From NCBI RefSeq assembly GCF_000233455.1, contig NZ_JH376422.1:1817-65816 (forward strand): a DNA stretch of 64,000 nt, given 5' to 3'. Under the pieces are notes generated by a model. That model worked only from the letters and a program-made list of their open reading frames with translations, did no database searches and was not told where the DNA came from. The translations under genes were made by a program, and so were the position numbers. This DNA is from [Clostridium] citroniae WAL-17108 (GTDB lineage: Bacteria; Bacillota; Clostridia; Lachnospirales; Lachnospiraceae). This document shows, in pieces, positions 54,054 to 63,715 of the stretch. The first letter of the stretch is position 1. Each line of letters opens with the position of its first letter.

Positions 54054-55154
54054 ATGGAAAATCAAAAAAATGCAGAGTTGATGAAAACAGAAACCAACAT
54101 AGATAAGCTATATTTAAACACTGTGGACTTGATTCAGTATGCTCGTGGTCTAGCAGTAAAACAGGTGAATTTTATTCAATTAATGACCTATTATTCCATC
54201 GGAAGGTGGATTGTGGAAGAACAACAGGAGGGAAGCAGTAGAGCAAAATATGGACAACAGATTATCAATAATTTATCAGAAAAATTATTGACTGAATTTG
54301 GCCGAGGTTTTTCTGGCGATACACTTAAAAATGCCAGAAAATTTTATTTAACTTATAAAGAACGAATAAGTGAAACAGTGTTTAGCCTTTTTGCAATCGA
54401 AAAAAGCGAAACGGTGTTTAGCCTTTTAAATGAAACTGTGCCATTCCAATTATCTTGGTCGCATTATTTACAATTAATGCGAATCGAGAATGCCAACGAG
54501 CGCAATTTCTATGAAATCGAAGCATTGAAATCAAATTGGAGTGTTAGAACACTACAACGGCAATATAATTCAAGTTTGTATGAGCGATTGGCATTAAGTA
54601 AAGATAAATCAGATATTTTGCGTCTTTCAACAGAGGGAAATGTAATTGCAAAACCACAGGACATCATAAAGCAACCGACAGTTCTGGAATTTCTCGGCAT
54701 AGAAGAGAAGGCAAAATATGTGGAATCTGACTTAGAATCGGCAATTATTGATAAATTACAAAAATTTCTTTTGGAGATGGGGAAAGGCTATCTGTTTGAA
54801 GCAAGACAGAAGCGATTCACATTTAATGAAGATAATTTTTACGTTGATCTTGTTACTTATAATCGTTTGCTACACTGTTATGTTTTGATTGATTTAAAAG
54901 TTGACAAATTAACTCACCAGGATATCGGACAGATGCAAATGTATGTAAATTATTATGACAGATATGAAAAGTTAGATACAGAAAATCCAACGATAGGTAT
55001 TTTGTTATGCAAAGAGAAAAATGACGCATTGGTTGAAATTACTCTGCCCAAAGATGCTAATATCTATGCTTCTGAATATAAACTGTACTTGCCGGATAAA
55101 AAAGTATTACAGGATAAGTTGAAGCAATGGATTGACGAAGAATACGACAATTAA
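54054..55154 (+). CDS. YhcG-family (DUF1016) PD-(D/E)xK nuclease-domain protein
   Basis: 366 aa. N-terminal DUF1016_N (~10-175) with YYSIGRWIVEEQQEG and FGRGFSGDTLKNARKFY, then the nuclease domain with FEARQKRFTFNEDNFYVDLV and CYVLIDLKVDKLTHQDIGQM (Asp, Asp-x-Lys) and the closing EITLPKD region. Between the domains SETVFSL is repeated (residues ~105-125), a small in-frame duplication. YhcG proteins are widespread on mobile elements and linked by context to defence or DNA processing. The next gene, an XRE regulator, starts 17 bp downstream. Confidence 0.9.
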   Translation: MENQKNAELMKTETNIDKLYLNTVDLIQYARGLAVKQVNFIQLMTYYSIGRWIVEEQQEGSSRAKYGQQIINNLSEKLLTEFGRGFSGDTLKNARKFYLTYKERISETVFSLFAIEKSETVFSLLNETVPFQLSWSHYLQLMRIENANERNFYEIEALKSNWSVRTLQRQYNSSLYERLALSKDKSDILRLSTEGNVIAKPQDIIKQPTVLEFLGIEEKAKYVESDLESAIIDKLQKFLLEMGKGYLFEARQKRFTFNEDNFYVDLVTYNRLLHCYVLIDLKVDKLTHQDIGQMQMYVNYYDRYEKLDTENPTIGILLCKEKNDALVEITLPKDANIYASEYKLYLPDKKVLQDKLKQWIDEEYDN

Positions 55155-55170
55155 CAAAGGAGACTATATT

Positions 55171-55692
55171 ATGGCAATCGGACAACGTATTAAATTTTTC
55201 CGCAATAGAAAAGGAATGACACAAAAGCAGCTTGGGGAAATTCTCGGCTTTCTCGGCAAAACCTCTGATGTCCGTATGGCACAGTATGAGTCAGAAGCCA
55301 GAGTGCCTAAGATTGACCTTGTGAAAGAAATGGCTAGTATTTTTGATGTCAGCACTCATGCTCTCACTGTACCCAACATAGACACCTACATCGGTCTTAT
55401 GCACACTCTCTTTACATTGGAAGATGTGTACGGACTTAAAATAAGTGAAATAGATGGGGAACTCTGTCTGCGTCTGGACAAGTCCAATCGTAACAACTAT
55501 ACTTCTCTGTTCAATATGTTTCAGGCTTGGCAGCAGATGTCTGCCAAATTGGAGCAAGGCGAGATCACCAAAGAGGAATACGACCAATGGCGCTACAAAT
55601 ATCCTGAACTCGACACCTCCCAACATTGGGCAAAAGTTCCCTCTAAGGCACTAAGCGATTTTCTTGTAAGTGAATTGAAAAAAGAAAAATAA
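55171..55692 (+). CDS. XRE-family transcriptional regulator
   Basis: 173 aa. N-terminal HTH_3: IKFFRNRKGMTQKQLGEILG then RMAQYESEARVP; the C-terminal ~100 residues are unfamiliar but include a helical, acidic segment. Start MAIGQR has AAAGGAG upstream; the thirteen extra codons overlap YhcG. Probably controls the YhcG operon and perhaps the palindromes at 54000 and 55891. Confidence 0.88.
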   Translation: MAIGQRIKFFRNRKGMTQKQLGEILGFLGKTSDVRMAQYESEARVPKIDLVKEMASIFDVSTHALTVPNIDTYIGLMHTLFTLEDVYGLKISEIDGELCLRLDKSNRNNYTSLFNMFQAWQQMSAKLEQGEITKEEYDQWRYKYPELDTSQHWAKVPSKALSDFLVSELKKEK

Positions 55693-55696
55693 GCAC

Positions 55697-55755
55697 AAAA
55701 AAACCTTACCGACTTCTTATTCCATTTTTGGAAACTGAAAATCAGTAAGGTTTTT
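55697..55755 (+). terminator. Terminator after the XRE gene
   Basis: AAAACCTTACC and (A)GTAAGGTTTTT pair across a ~30-base loop; A-run and T-run at both sides. Confidence 0.8.
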
Positions 55756-55867
55756 CTATGCCATTTTGAAGTAAAATAACTTTGTTGTCGCGGCATTCGC
55801 CTACTGAATATGCCTGCAAATTCGCTTGGCTCATTGCACGCGCACATTCTATCAGTAGGTATCAAAT

Positions 55868-55887
55868 GTTGCCAAATCGTTGCCACT
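55868..55887. repeat. Right integrase-arm-like repeat
   Basis: GTTGCCAAATCGTTGCCACT, partner of the left-end repeat at 42981-43000. Confidence 0.6.
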
Positions 55888-55944
55888 CACTAAACAAATT
55901 TGTTTGAATCCTGCATAAACACTAGGTATTTCCAATCCACAATC

Positions 55945-57486
55945 TCACTCAAACTCAATCGTAGCCGGCGGCTTCCCCGTACAATCATACATCACCCGGT
56001 TCACGCCCTTCACCTCATTCACGATCCTGCTGGTCACCTTTCCCAGCACCTCCCAGGGAATCTGCGCAGCCTCTGCAGTCATAAAATCAGAGGTCAGGAC
56101 AGCCCGCAGCGCAACCGCATAGTCGTAGGTTCTCTCATCTCCCATGCATCCAACGGACCGCATGTTGGTAAGTGCCGCAAAATACTGGCCCAGATTCTTA
56201 TCCACTCCGGCTTTTGCAATCTCCTCCCTGTATATAGCGTCCGCGTCCTGAACAATCTTTACCTTTTCAGCCGTTACTTCGCCAATGATCCTGACGCCAA
56301 GTCCGGGACCTGGAAACGGCTGCCTGAATACAAGATATTCCGGGATCCCCAGCTCAAGCCCGGCCTTTCGCACCTCATCCTTAAACAGCAGGCGCAGCGG
56401 CTCCACCAGTTCCTTAAAATCCACATGCTCGGGAAGACCGCCCACATTGTGGTGGGACTTGATCACAGCGGATTTGCCCAGCCCGGATTCGATCACATCC
56501 GGATAAATGGTGCCCTGCACCAGGTAATCCACTGCGCCGATCTTTCTGGCCTCCTCCTCAAATACACGGATGAATTCTTCGCCAATGATCTTTCTCTTTG
56601 CCTCAGGTTCTTCCACGCCCTTCAGCCTTGCGTAGAAACGCTCCTGGGCATTGACACGGATAAAGTTAAGATCATACTGGCCCTTGGGACCGAATACGGC
56701 TTCCACCTCATCCCCTTCGTTCTTGCGCAGCAGGCCATGGTCCACGAATACACAGGTCAGCTGCTTGCCGATGGCCTTGGACAGCATAACCGCTGCAACA
56801 GAAGAATCCACACCGCCGGAAAGGGCACACAGCACCTTGCCGTCACCGATCTTCTCCCTCAGCGCTTTGATGGTAGTATCCACAAAAGAATCCATCTTCC
56901 AGTCTCCGGAGCAGCCGCAGACATTGTATACAAAGTTGGACAGCATTTTTGTCCCCTCTTTGGTATGAACCACCTCAGGATGGAACTGAACCGCGTAGAA
57001 ATCCTTTCCCGCGCACTCCATACCTGCAACCGGGCATGACTCTGTGTGGGCAGTGATCCTGAACCCGGCAGGTACTTCTGCAATATATACTCCATGGCTC
57101 ATCCAGCACACGGTCCTGGGTGAAACACCCTCAAACAGCTTGGAAGACGTGTCCACATCCACCTCTGTATGTCCATACTCGCTGACAACCGCCTTTTTCA
57201 CAACGCCGTCCAGCAGATAACTCATAAGCTGCGCTCCATAACAGATTCCCAGAACCGGAATACCCAGTTCAAATATCTCCTTGGAACAGCGCGGCGCACC
57301 GTCCTCAAACACCACGTCCGGGCCGCCTGTGAAAATGATCCCCTTGGGATTCATCTCCTTTATCTTGTCCAGGCTCATATTGTACGGATGTACTTCGCAG
57401 TACACATTGCACTCACGGACACGGCGTGCAATCAGCTGGTTATACTGACCGCCGAAGTCCAAAACGATAATCATCTCTCTATCCAT
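55945..57486 (-). CDS. guaA: GMP synthase, glutamine-hydrolysing
   Basis: 513 aa, full length. Glutaminase domain with GICYGAQ (Cys) and VQFHPEV (His), ATP-PPi loop [12 protein letters not shown], and the C-terminal dimerisation domain ending PPATIEFE. It makes GMP from XMP, glutamine and ATP. The last codons were supplied by the integrated element: the recombination core covers the final Glu-Phe-Glu codons, so the protein is unchanged. GGAGG precedes the start. It has lost its own terminator, which now lies at 42814. Confidence 0.97.
   Translation of the reverse strand: MDREMIIVLDFGGQYNQLIARRVRECNVYCEVHPYNMSLDKIKEMNPKGIIFTGGPDVVFEDGAPRCSKEIFELGIPVLGICYGAQLMSYLLDGVVKKAVVSEYGHTEVDVDTSSKLFEGVSPRTVCWMSHGVYIAEVPAGFRITAHTESCPVAGMECAGKDFYAVQFHPEVVHTKEGTKMLSNFVYNVCGCSGDWKMDSFVDTTIKALREKIGDGKVLCALSGGVDSSVAAVMLSKAIGKQLTCVFVDHGLLRKNEGDEVEAVFGPKGQYDLNFIRVNAQERFYARLKGVEEPEAKRKIIGEEFIRVFEEEARKIGAVDYLVQGTIYPDVIESGLGKSAVIKSHHNVGGLPEHVDFKELVEPLRLLFKDEVRKAGLELGIPEYLVFRQPFPGPGLGVRIIGEVTAEKVKIVQDADAIYREEIAKAGVDKNLGQYFAALTNMRSVGCMGDERTYDYAVALRAVLTSDFMTAEAAQIPWEVLGKVTSRIVNEVKGVNRVMYDCTGKPPATIEFE
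55949..55956. repeat. Right attachment core inside the guaA end
   Basis: TCAAACTC within the last codons of guaA, direct repeat of 42870-42877. Confidence 0.85.
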
Positions 57487-57602
57487 GAGATCTATTCCTC
57501 CATATTTTTCTGGATATCCCCGCCAAAACGGTTAAACCGAAATGTCCTCTCCCTATACCATGACCCAATTTACCAGAAAATATTTATCTCCGTATAAATT
57601 GA

Positions 57603-57632
57603 AAGAGATTGTACAAAATAGTACAATCTCTT
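57603..57632 (-). terminator. Hairpin between uvrA and guaA
   Basis: AAGAGATTGTAC and GTACAATCTCTT are a perfect 12-bp inverted repeat with a six-base loop, followed on the minus strand by TCAATTT. Likely uvrA terminator; the short T-run leaves an operator role possible. Confidence 0.65.
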
Positions 57633-57705
57633 CTTTATCTTTCGTATATGTCTATTATATGCCACCTAACTACAAATAGCAAGCAATTTCGACAAATTTT
57701 TTAAT

Positions 57706-60555
57706 TTATTTTATTCCCTTTTTATTTCCCGCCTCAAGATATTTCTTAATGTACATGCCGGTGTAGGAAACCGGGTTCTCAGCCACTTCCTCAGGCGTTC
57801 CCCTGGCAATGACCGTTCCGCCCTTATCCCCGCCTTCCGGTCCGATATCAATAATATAGTCGGCAGTCTTGATCACATCCAGGTTATGCTCGATCACCAC
57901 AACGGTATTGCCTCCGTCCGACAGCCTGCGCAGAATGTCGATCAGCTTGTGCACATCTGCAAAATGCAGCCCTGTTGTGGGCTCATCCAGAATATAGATG
58001 GTTTTTCCCGTCCCGCGCTTGGACAGCTCGGTAGCCAGCTTGATACGCTGTGCCTCACCGCCCGACAGCTCAGTGGACGGCTGTCCCAGCCGGATATATC
58101 CCAGGCCCACATCGTACAGGGTCTGTATCTTCCTGGTGACTGAGGGCACATTTTCAAAGAACTTCAGCGCGTCCTCCACTGTCATATCCAGGACATCGTA
58201 TATACTCTTTCCCTTATACTTTACATCCAGGGTCTCGCGGTTGTACCGCTTTCCGCCGCAGACTTCGCAGGGAACATAGACATCGGGAAGGAAATGCATC
58301 TCTATCTTGATAATGCCGTCACCGCTGCATGATTCACACCGTCCGCCCTTCACATTAAAACTAAAGCGGCCTTTTGTATAGCCCTTGGCCTTTGCATCCA
58401 CGGTAGAGGCAAACAGATCACGGATCAGGTCAAACACGCCTGTATACGTGGCCGGGTTTGACCGTGGAGTACGCCCGATCGGCGACTGGTCAATGGCAAT
58501 GATCTTATCCAGCTGCTCTGTCCCGTCAATTCCCTTATGCTTACCGGGAATGGTCCTGGCACGGTTCAATTTTTTGGCCAGGGCTTTGTAAAGTATTTCA
58601 TTGACAAGGGAACTCTTGCCGGAGCCGGACACTCCTGTGACGCAAGTCATGACACCCAGCGGGAAGTCCACGTTCAGGTTCTTCAGGTTGTTCTCAGCAG
58701 CGCCCCGAACCGTGATCCATCCGCTTGGTTTCCTGCGCTCAGACGGCACGGGAATGGCCATCCTTCCACTGAGATATGCGCCTGTGATGGAATCCTTATT
58801 GGCCATGATCTGTTTGGCGGTTCCCATAGCGATCACCTGTCCGCCGTGTTCGCCTGCACCTGGTCCGATATCCACGATACAGTCCGCTGCCAGCATGGTA
58901 TCCTCATCATGTTCCACCACCAGCACGCTGTTCCCCAGGTCACGCAGATGGATCAGGGTCTTTAACAGCTTGTCATTGTCCCGCTGGTGAAGTCCAATAC
59001 TTGGCTCATCCAGGATATATGCAACCCCCACCAGACCGGAGCCGATCTGTGTTGCCAGACGGATCCTCTGCGCCTCCCCGCCTGACAGGGTGCCTGTGGC
59101 CCGTGAAAGGGACAAATAATCCAATCCCACGTCAATGAGGAAGCAGATCCTTGCCCTGATCTCCTTTAAGATGGACGCGCCAATGGTCTGCTGCATGGAA
59201 GTCAGCTTCAGGCCGTCCATAAAGTCCTTGAATTTTACAATGGACATATTGGTTGCCTGATAGATATTCATATCCCCCACCGTAACTGCCAGAGACTCCT
59301 TTTTAAGCCTCTGCCCTTTACACACAGGACATGGCGTGATCCGCATATAGGACTCATATTCCGCCTTGGAGGCCTCGGAAAATGTCTCCTTATAGCGCCT
59401 GTTCACATTCTCAATCAATCCCTCAAAGGCCACATCATATACGCCCTCGCCCCTTTGGCTCTTATAGCGTACCTTGACTTCCTTGCCTCCCGTACCGTGC
59501 AGGATCACATCCTGTATTTCCTTGGGGTAATCCTGAAAAGGAGTGGAAAGGCTGAATTTATACTCCTTGGCCAGAGCGTCCAGTATGGCCCTGGTAAAGC
59601 TTCCCTTGTCCGTGCAGGACTGCCAGCCCAACACCACAATGGCGCCATCGTCAATGGATATGGATTTGTCCGGAATCATCAGGTCCTCATCAAACTCCAT
59701 CTTATACCCAAGTCCGAAACACTCGGGACATGCGCCGAAGGGGTTGTTAAAGGAAAAGCTTCTGGGCTCCACCTCATCGATGCTGATGCCGCAGTCCGGG
59801 CAGGAAAAGCTCTGGCTGAAATTCACCGGCTCCCCCTCCGTCACATCCACGGTCATAAGGCCGCCGCTCAGCGCCATCACCGTCTCGATGGAATCCGTAA
59901 GGCGCTTCTCGATCCCTTCCTTTACGATCAGACGGTCCACCACGATCTCAATATTATGCTTTATATTCTTGTCCAGCTTAATATCCTCGGAAAGCTCATA
60001 AAGATTCCCGTCAATGCGCACACGCACATAGCCGCTCTTGCGCGCCTGGTCCAGCACCTTTGCATGCTCTCCCTTCCTGCCCCGCACCACAGGTGCCAGA
60101 AGCTGGATCTTAGTCCGCTCAGGCATGGCCATGATATGGTCCACCATCTGGTCAATGGATTGTTTGTGGATCTCTTTGCCGCACTTGGGACAGTGGGGAA
60201 TGCCCACCCTGGCATAGAGAAGCCTCATATAATCATAGATCTCCGTCACCGTCCCCACAGTGGAACGCGGGTTCCGGTTGGTCGACTTCTGATCTATGGA
60301 AATAGCCGGTGACAGCCCTTCAATGCTTTCCACATCCGGCTTCTCCATCTGCCCCAAAAACTGGCGTGCGTAAGAAGACAGAGACTCCATATAGCGCCTC
60401 TGCCCTTCTGCATAGATAGTATCAAAAGCCAGTGAAGATTTGCCGGACCCGGACAGTCCTGTAAGTACCACCAGCTCGTTCCTCGGTATATCCACGGATA
60501 TATTCTTCAGATTATGTTCATTGGCCCCGCGGATTTTAATGTACTGCTTTGCCAT
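57706..60555 (-). CDS. uvrA: Excinuclease ABC subunit A
   Basis: 949 aa, normal length. Two ABC ATPase modules with Walker [15 protein letters not shown] and [14 protein letters not shown], two signature [12 protein letters not shown] / [12 protein letters not shown] blocks, and zinc-finger Cys sets ([16 protein letters not shown] with [12 protein letters not shown] with CEVCGG). It recognises damaged DNA with UvrB in nucleotide excision repair. AAGGAG lies before the ATG. Single gene; uvrB is not adjacent. Confidence 0.98.
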   Translation of the reverse strand: MAKQYIKIRGANEHNLKNISVDIPRNELVVLTGLSGSGKSSLAFDTIYAEGQRRYMESLSSYARQFLGQMEKPDVESIEGLSPAISIDQKSTNRNPRSTVGTVTEIYDYMRLLYARVGIPHCPKCGKEIHKQSIDQMVDHIMAMPERTKIQLLAPVVRGRKGEHAKVLDQARKSGYVRVRIDGNLYELSEDIKLDKNIKHNIEIVVDRLIVKEGIEKRLTDSIETVMALSGGLMTVDVTEGEPVNFSQSFSCPDCGISIDEVEPRSFSFNNPFGACPECFGLGYKMEFDEDLMIPDKSISIDDGAIVVLGWQSCTDKGSFTRAILDALAKEYKFSLSTPFQDYPKEIQDVILHGTGGKEVKVRYKSQRGEGVYDVAFEGLIENVNRRYKETFSEASKAEYESYMRITPCPVCKGQRLKKESLAVTVGDMNIYQATNMSIVKFKDFMDGLKLTSMQQTIGASILKEIRARICFLIDVGLDYLSLSRATGTLSGGEAQRIRLATQIGSGLVGVAYILDEPSIGLHQRDNDKLLKTLIHLRDLGNSVLVVEHDEDTMLAADCIVDIGPGAGEHGGQVIAMGTAKQIMANKDSITGAYLSGRMAIPVPSERRKPSGWITVRGAAENNLKNLNVDFPLGVMTCVTGVSGSGKSSLVNEILYKALAKKLNRARTIPGKHKGIDGTEQLDKIIAIDQSPIGRTPRSNPATYTGVFDLIRDLFASTVDAKAKGYTKGRFSFNVKGGRCESCSGDGIIKIEMHFLPDVYVPCEVCGGKRYNRETLDVKYKGKSIYDVLDMTVEDALKFFENVPSVTRKIQTLYDVGLGYIRLGQPSTELSGGEAQRIKLATELSKRGTGKTIYILDEPTTGLHFADVHKLIDILRRLSDGGNTVVVIEHNLDVIKTADYIIDIGPEGGDKGGTVIARGTPEEVAENPVSYTGMYIKKYLEAGNKKGIK

Positions 60556-60668
60556 CTAAAAATGCTCCTTGTCTCTTGCATAGAACGCCAGGCACCTGTC
60601 CTTTTGGCGCCCGGGTATGAATCGTATCAATGTTACAATATCCAGTTACAATATCTTGCGTAAGTATA

Positions 60669-62492
60669 TCACATTTGCGTTCCATTTGCAAACACTTGTT
60701 CGATAAAATATTGTAAAATTCCTGGAACTTCTTCCAGCAGGCTCCTGGCATTGACGCGCTCCGACATCTGGTGGGCATCCTTGCCAACTGGGCCAAAAAG
60801 AAGGGCCGGAACCTGGAATCCCGCCATGGCATCCAGGTCCATATGATACATACCTCCCCACAGCGGCGTATTAGCCGCATAGGACTGAAGTTCCGCCCGG
60901 TCCGGACCTGCGCAGTAGCTTAAATCCGATATCCCGCAGCAGTAATTGCGCCTGCCCAGCGGTATGCCGCACACTGTCTCTGCCGATGCTGCCAGTATCT
61001 CATACAGCGCGCTTCCTCTTCCAGTGCTTCCTCCCCCTGTACTTTCTCCTCCCGCACCTTCTCTCCCAATGCTTACTCCCCCTGTACTTTCTCCTCCCCC
61101 TGTACTTTCTCCTCCCCCTGTTCTTACTCCCCCTGCACTGCCCTCCGCGCTATCCCTACCCGCGCCATCCGGAATGCGGTCGCTGTGATAAGCCGGGTAA
61201 TAAGGCGGTGCAAAGGAGATCACCATCAAAGGGGCTGTAATCTCCGAGTAGGTCAGTACCGCGTCCATGATCTCCAGCGTGGCCTTGGGATAATTCCATT
61301 CCCCTGACCGGATACGGGCTTGTGCTGTCTCATAGAGGTCACGGAACCACTTTCCCGCTTCCTCCCCGTGGCGCTTGTGGCAGACATCCACCAGCTGGCC
61401 ATACTCCATCACGCACCGGTCCATATCCACCTGCGGAAGGATATCCCCGGATTTCACACATGCCTCCTGGGCCTCCATGCGTTTCAGGTATGAGGAAAAT
61501 GATTCCCTCCCGATTTCCTTCAGCCTGGCCGTAACCGAATCCGCTGTCTTGTTGAATCCCAGCATACTCATGTATCCCGCTGCTCTCAGGGGAACGGAGA
61601 CATCATATCCCTCCTTGCGGTCCCTCAGATTAAACCAGGTGGGCGGAGGGCATGGTTCCCCCTCATACTGTTCAGAGAACTCAGGCGCCAGCTCGGTGCG
61701 CATAAACATCTCAGCCAGTACGCCCACTGCGTTTAGTCCATGGAAACAGTTCACCACATGGGCTTTGGCCCCCTGTACCAGCACCGCGGGCATGGTCTTT
61801 CCCACGGAACCGATATACACCTGCTGCTTCCCCTCCTCATTAAAGCTGGGCTCCAGATCCAGCAGGCATGCATATTCCAGTCCATACTCTTGCAAAAGAC
61901 CTGTAAACAGTGGAATGGAGCCCCGCATCCCGGCGGAATATGCCTCCTCATCCGCCACCGCTGCAAAAAGCAGGCACCCGGGCAGCTGCGGATGCTCCAG
62001 CATCAGCCGGCCATACCAATCCATAAGTGCCATGGCAATGGCCAGTCCCCCCTTCATATCGTTCACGCCTCTTCCAAACAGCCATTCACCGGACTCCAGA
62101 TCCTCCCTGGCTTCCCTGGGAAGCATTGCCGCCAATGCTTCCAACTGGCTTTTGCCGGCGCGTTTCCACGCCTCCACATCATAGGCAAAAGATTCAAAAC
62201 TGCCGTACTCCCGGGTATCTACTACATCATAGTGGCCTGTGAGTATAATGGTCCTCCCCGTGCTCCCCTTGATCAGCCCATAGGGTGTGGTCCGTTTCAG
62301 GTGATCCCCCTTAAGCGCATAGCTTCCCGCCATCTGGGGATGGGCTGCAAAATAGGGCTGGGCATTCAGTTCCGCCTCTATGTAATCCGCTGCCGCCCCC
62401 TCATATTCCGTATCAGACACGCTGGGAATCGCCACCAGTTCTTTCATATACCGGTAAATTCTGTCCTTTATTTCCACCACATCCGCCTCCAT
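60669..62492 (-). CDS. M20-family peptidase, RocB-like
   Basis: 607 aa. Metal-site motifs TGHYDVVDT (His, Asp), GRGVNDMKGG (bridging Asp) and AVADEEAYSAG (catalytic Glu pair) fit M20 peptidases of the arginine-utilisation RocB branch. A Gly/Ser/Thr/Glu low-complexity insert at ~450-490 (repeated GGGESTGG) interrupts the C-terminal part and is coded by an 18-bp minisatellite. Start ATG at 62492 has only a short AGG; GTG four codons later has GGAGG at better spacing. Substrate unknown. Confidence 0.88.
   Translation of the reverse strand: MEADVVEIKDRIYRYMKELVAIPSVSDTEYEGAAADYIEAELNAQPYFAAHPQMAGSYALKGDHLKRTTPYGLIKGSTGRTIILTGHYDVVDTREYGSFESFAYDVEAWKRAGKSQLEALAAMLPREAREDLESGEWLFGRGVNDMKGGLAIAMALMDWYGRLMLEHPQLPGCLLFAAVADEEAYSAGMRGSIPLFTGLLQEYGLEYACLLDLEPSFNEEGKQQVYIGSVGKTMPAVLVQGAKAHVVNCFHGLNAVGVLAEMFMRTELAPEFSEQYEGEPCPPPTWFNLRDRKEGYDVSVPLRAAGYMSMLGFNKTADSVTARLKEIGRESFSSYLKRMEAQEACVKSGDILPQVDMDRCVMEYGQLVDVCHKRHGEEAGKWFRDLYETAQARIRSGEWNYPKATLEIMDAVLTYSEITAPLMVISFAPPYYPAYHSDRIPDGAGRDSAEGSAGGVRTGGGESTGGGESTGGVSIGREGAGGESTGGGSTGRGSALYEILAASAETVCGIPLGRRNYCCGISDLSYCAGPDRAELQSYAANTPLWGGMYHMDLDAMAGFQVPALLFGPVGKDAHQMSERVNARSLLEEVPGILQYFIEQVFANGTQM
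61033..61131. repeat. 18-bp in-frame minisatellite in the M20 gene
   Basis: CCCCCTGTACTTTCTCCT is repeated at 61078, 61096 and 61114 (last with changes) and once more at about 61033. Each unit encodes six residues, so copy number can change without a frameshift. Confidence 0.8.
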
Positions 62493-62647
62493 GTCACCTA
62501 AACCAAAACAACTGTTTTACACCGGATCTTCACATCCGGTCATCCTCTTTCCAATAAACGCTCCTCTAATCATAGCAGTTTACTGGGTATTGTCAAGATG
62601 TAAGAGGGGGATTAAAAGAGCGGATAGAGATTCATTGCCGCCAAAAA

Positions 62648-62700
62648 AGGAAGAGACTGGAACCGCTGCCCAAAATACAGTCCCTGCCTCTTCTCTGTTT
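62648..62700 (-). terminator. Terminator after the nucleoside-type permease gene
   Basis: Minus strand GAAGAG and GACTG pair with CAGTC and CTCTTC across a long loop, followed by TTTTTT. Confidence 0.6.
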
Positions 62701-62718
62701 TTATCTCTCTTTCCTGTT

Positions 62719-63699
62719 TTATCTCTCTTCTCTGAAATACGCCAGTCCCAGGCTCTGGGGCGGCTGGTACTCCCTCTTCTTTCTAAGGCTGGTGATCACC
62801 AGCACCACAATGGTGACAACGTAGGGAAGGGCTTTAAAAATTTCCTGCGCCCCTCTGTCCAGTCCCGGAATATACAGGTACAGGATGTACAGGCCTCCAA
62901 ACAGGATGGAACCCCAGATGGCATTCACCGGCTTCCACAGTGCAAATATAACAAGGGCAATGGCCAGCCATCCCCTGTCGCCGAATCCGTTGTTGGTCCA
63001 GGTTCCCCCTGAATACTCCATTACAAAATACAATCCGCCCAGACCGCTGATCCCGCCCCCGATGCAGGTTGCCAGATACTTGTAGGCAGTGACATTGATA
63101 CCGGCCGCATCAGCTGTTGCCGGGCTTTCGCCCACGGCCCTGAGGTTAAGTCCCTTCCTTGTCTTGCTAAGGAAAAATGCAAGTGCAATGGCCAGAAGGA
63201 TTGCCAGATATGTGAGAAATCCGTAGGAGAACAGCACCTGCCCCACCACTCCCAGTTTGGAAAGCCCGGGAATGGGCGTCTTGTAGGCCGCGCCAGTGAC
63301 AGCCACGGAAATCTGTCCCACGCCTCCTGCCAGCTTTGCCAGGGAACCGCCGAAAAAGTTGCCGAATCCCACGCCAAATGTGGTCAGGGCCAGGCCGGTT
63401 ACGTTCTGGTTTGCCCGCAGCGTGATGGTCAGTACGCTGTACACCAGGCCTCCCAGGGCCGCGCAGGCAAATGCGCAGAAAAAGGAGATCAAAAGCCCCA
63501 CAAACCCATTGGGCGTCTCCACTGAATTTTCATATAAAAATGCGCCGATCAGGCCGGCAATACCGCCCATGTACATCATTCCCGGAATACCCAGATTCAG
63601 GTTTCCCGATTTTTCCGTCATGATCTCCCCCAGGGCGCCGTACAGGATCCCGATCCCCTGCCCAATGGCCTTTTGTATAAATATAACTAAAAATCCCAT
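62719..63699 (-). CDS. ABC transporter permease, nucleoside/simple-sugar type
   Basis: 326 aa with 8-9 membrane segments. GALGEIMTEKSGNLNLGIPGMM and LRAVGESPATADAAGINVTAYK are typical of the second permease (NupQ-like) of BMP-dependent nucleoside or purine importers. Follows the partner permease by ~16 bp. The binding protein and ATPase genes should lie beyond the window edge. Confidence 0.92.
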   Translation of the reverse strand: MGFLVIFIQKAIGQGIGILYGALGEIMTEKSGNLNLGIPGMMYMGGIAGLIGAFLYENSVETPNGFVGLLISFFCAFACAALGGLVYSVLTITLRANQNVTGLALTTFGVGFGNFFGGSLAKLAGGVGQISVAVTGAAYKTPIPGLSKLGVVGQVLFSYGFLTYLAILLAIALAFFLSKTRKGLNLRAVGESPATADAAGINVTAYKYLATCIGGGISGLGGLYFVMEYSGGTWTNNGFGDRGWLAIALVIFALWKPVNAIWGSILFGGLYILYLYIPGLDRGAQEIFKALPYVVTIVVLVITSLRKKREYQPPQSLGLAYFREER

Positions 63700-63715
63700 A
63701 TTCTCATCCTCCCTT

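Larger units (their letters stand above)
42870..55956. mobile_element. Integrative and mobilizable element in the 3' end of guaA
   Basis: About 13.1 kb, clearly more AT-rich than both flanks. TCAAACTC is repeated directly at 42870-42877 and 55949-55956. On the guaA strand both copies read GAG TTT GA(A/G) then a stop codon, so the element rebuilds the guaA end (I-E-F-E-stop) at its right side and leaves the original E-F-E-stop plus terminator at its left. Integrase-arm-like repeats occur inside both ends. Gene content: integrase, excisionase-like, MobC-like, ATPase, relaxase, small accessory genes, restriction-modification, XRE/SymE-like, YhcG and XRE. No type IV secretion genes are seen, hence mobilizable rather than self-conjugative. 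Confidence 0.9.

Noticed and set aside
42870..55956. Self-transmissible conjugative element
   Set aside because: No VirB4, coupling protein or other secretion gene was found, only relaxase and accessory proteins.
57487..57705. Purine riboswitch upstream of guaA
   Set aside because: The conserved loop sequences of the class were not found; only a terminator-like hairpin is present.
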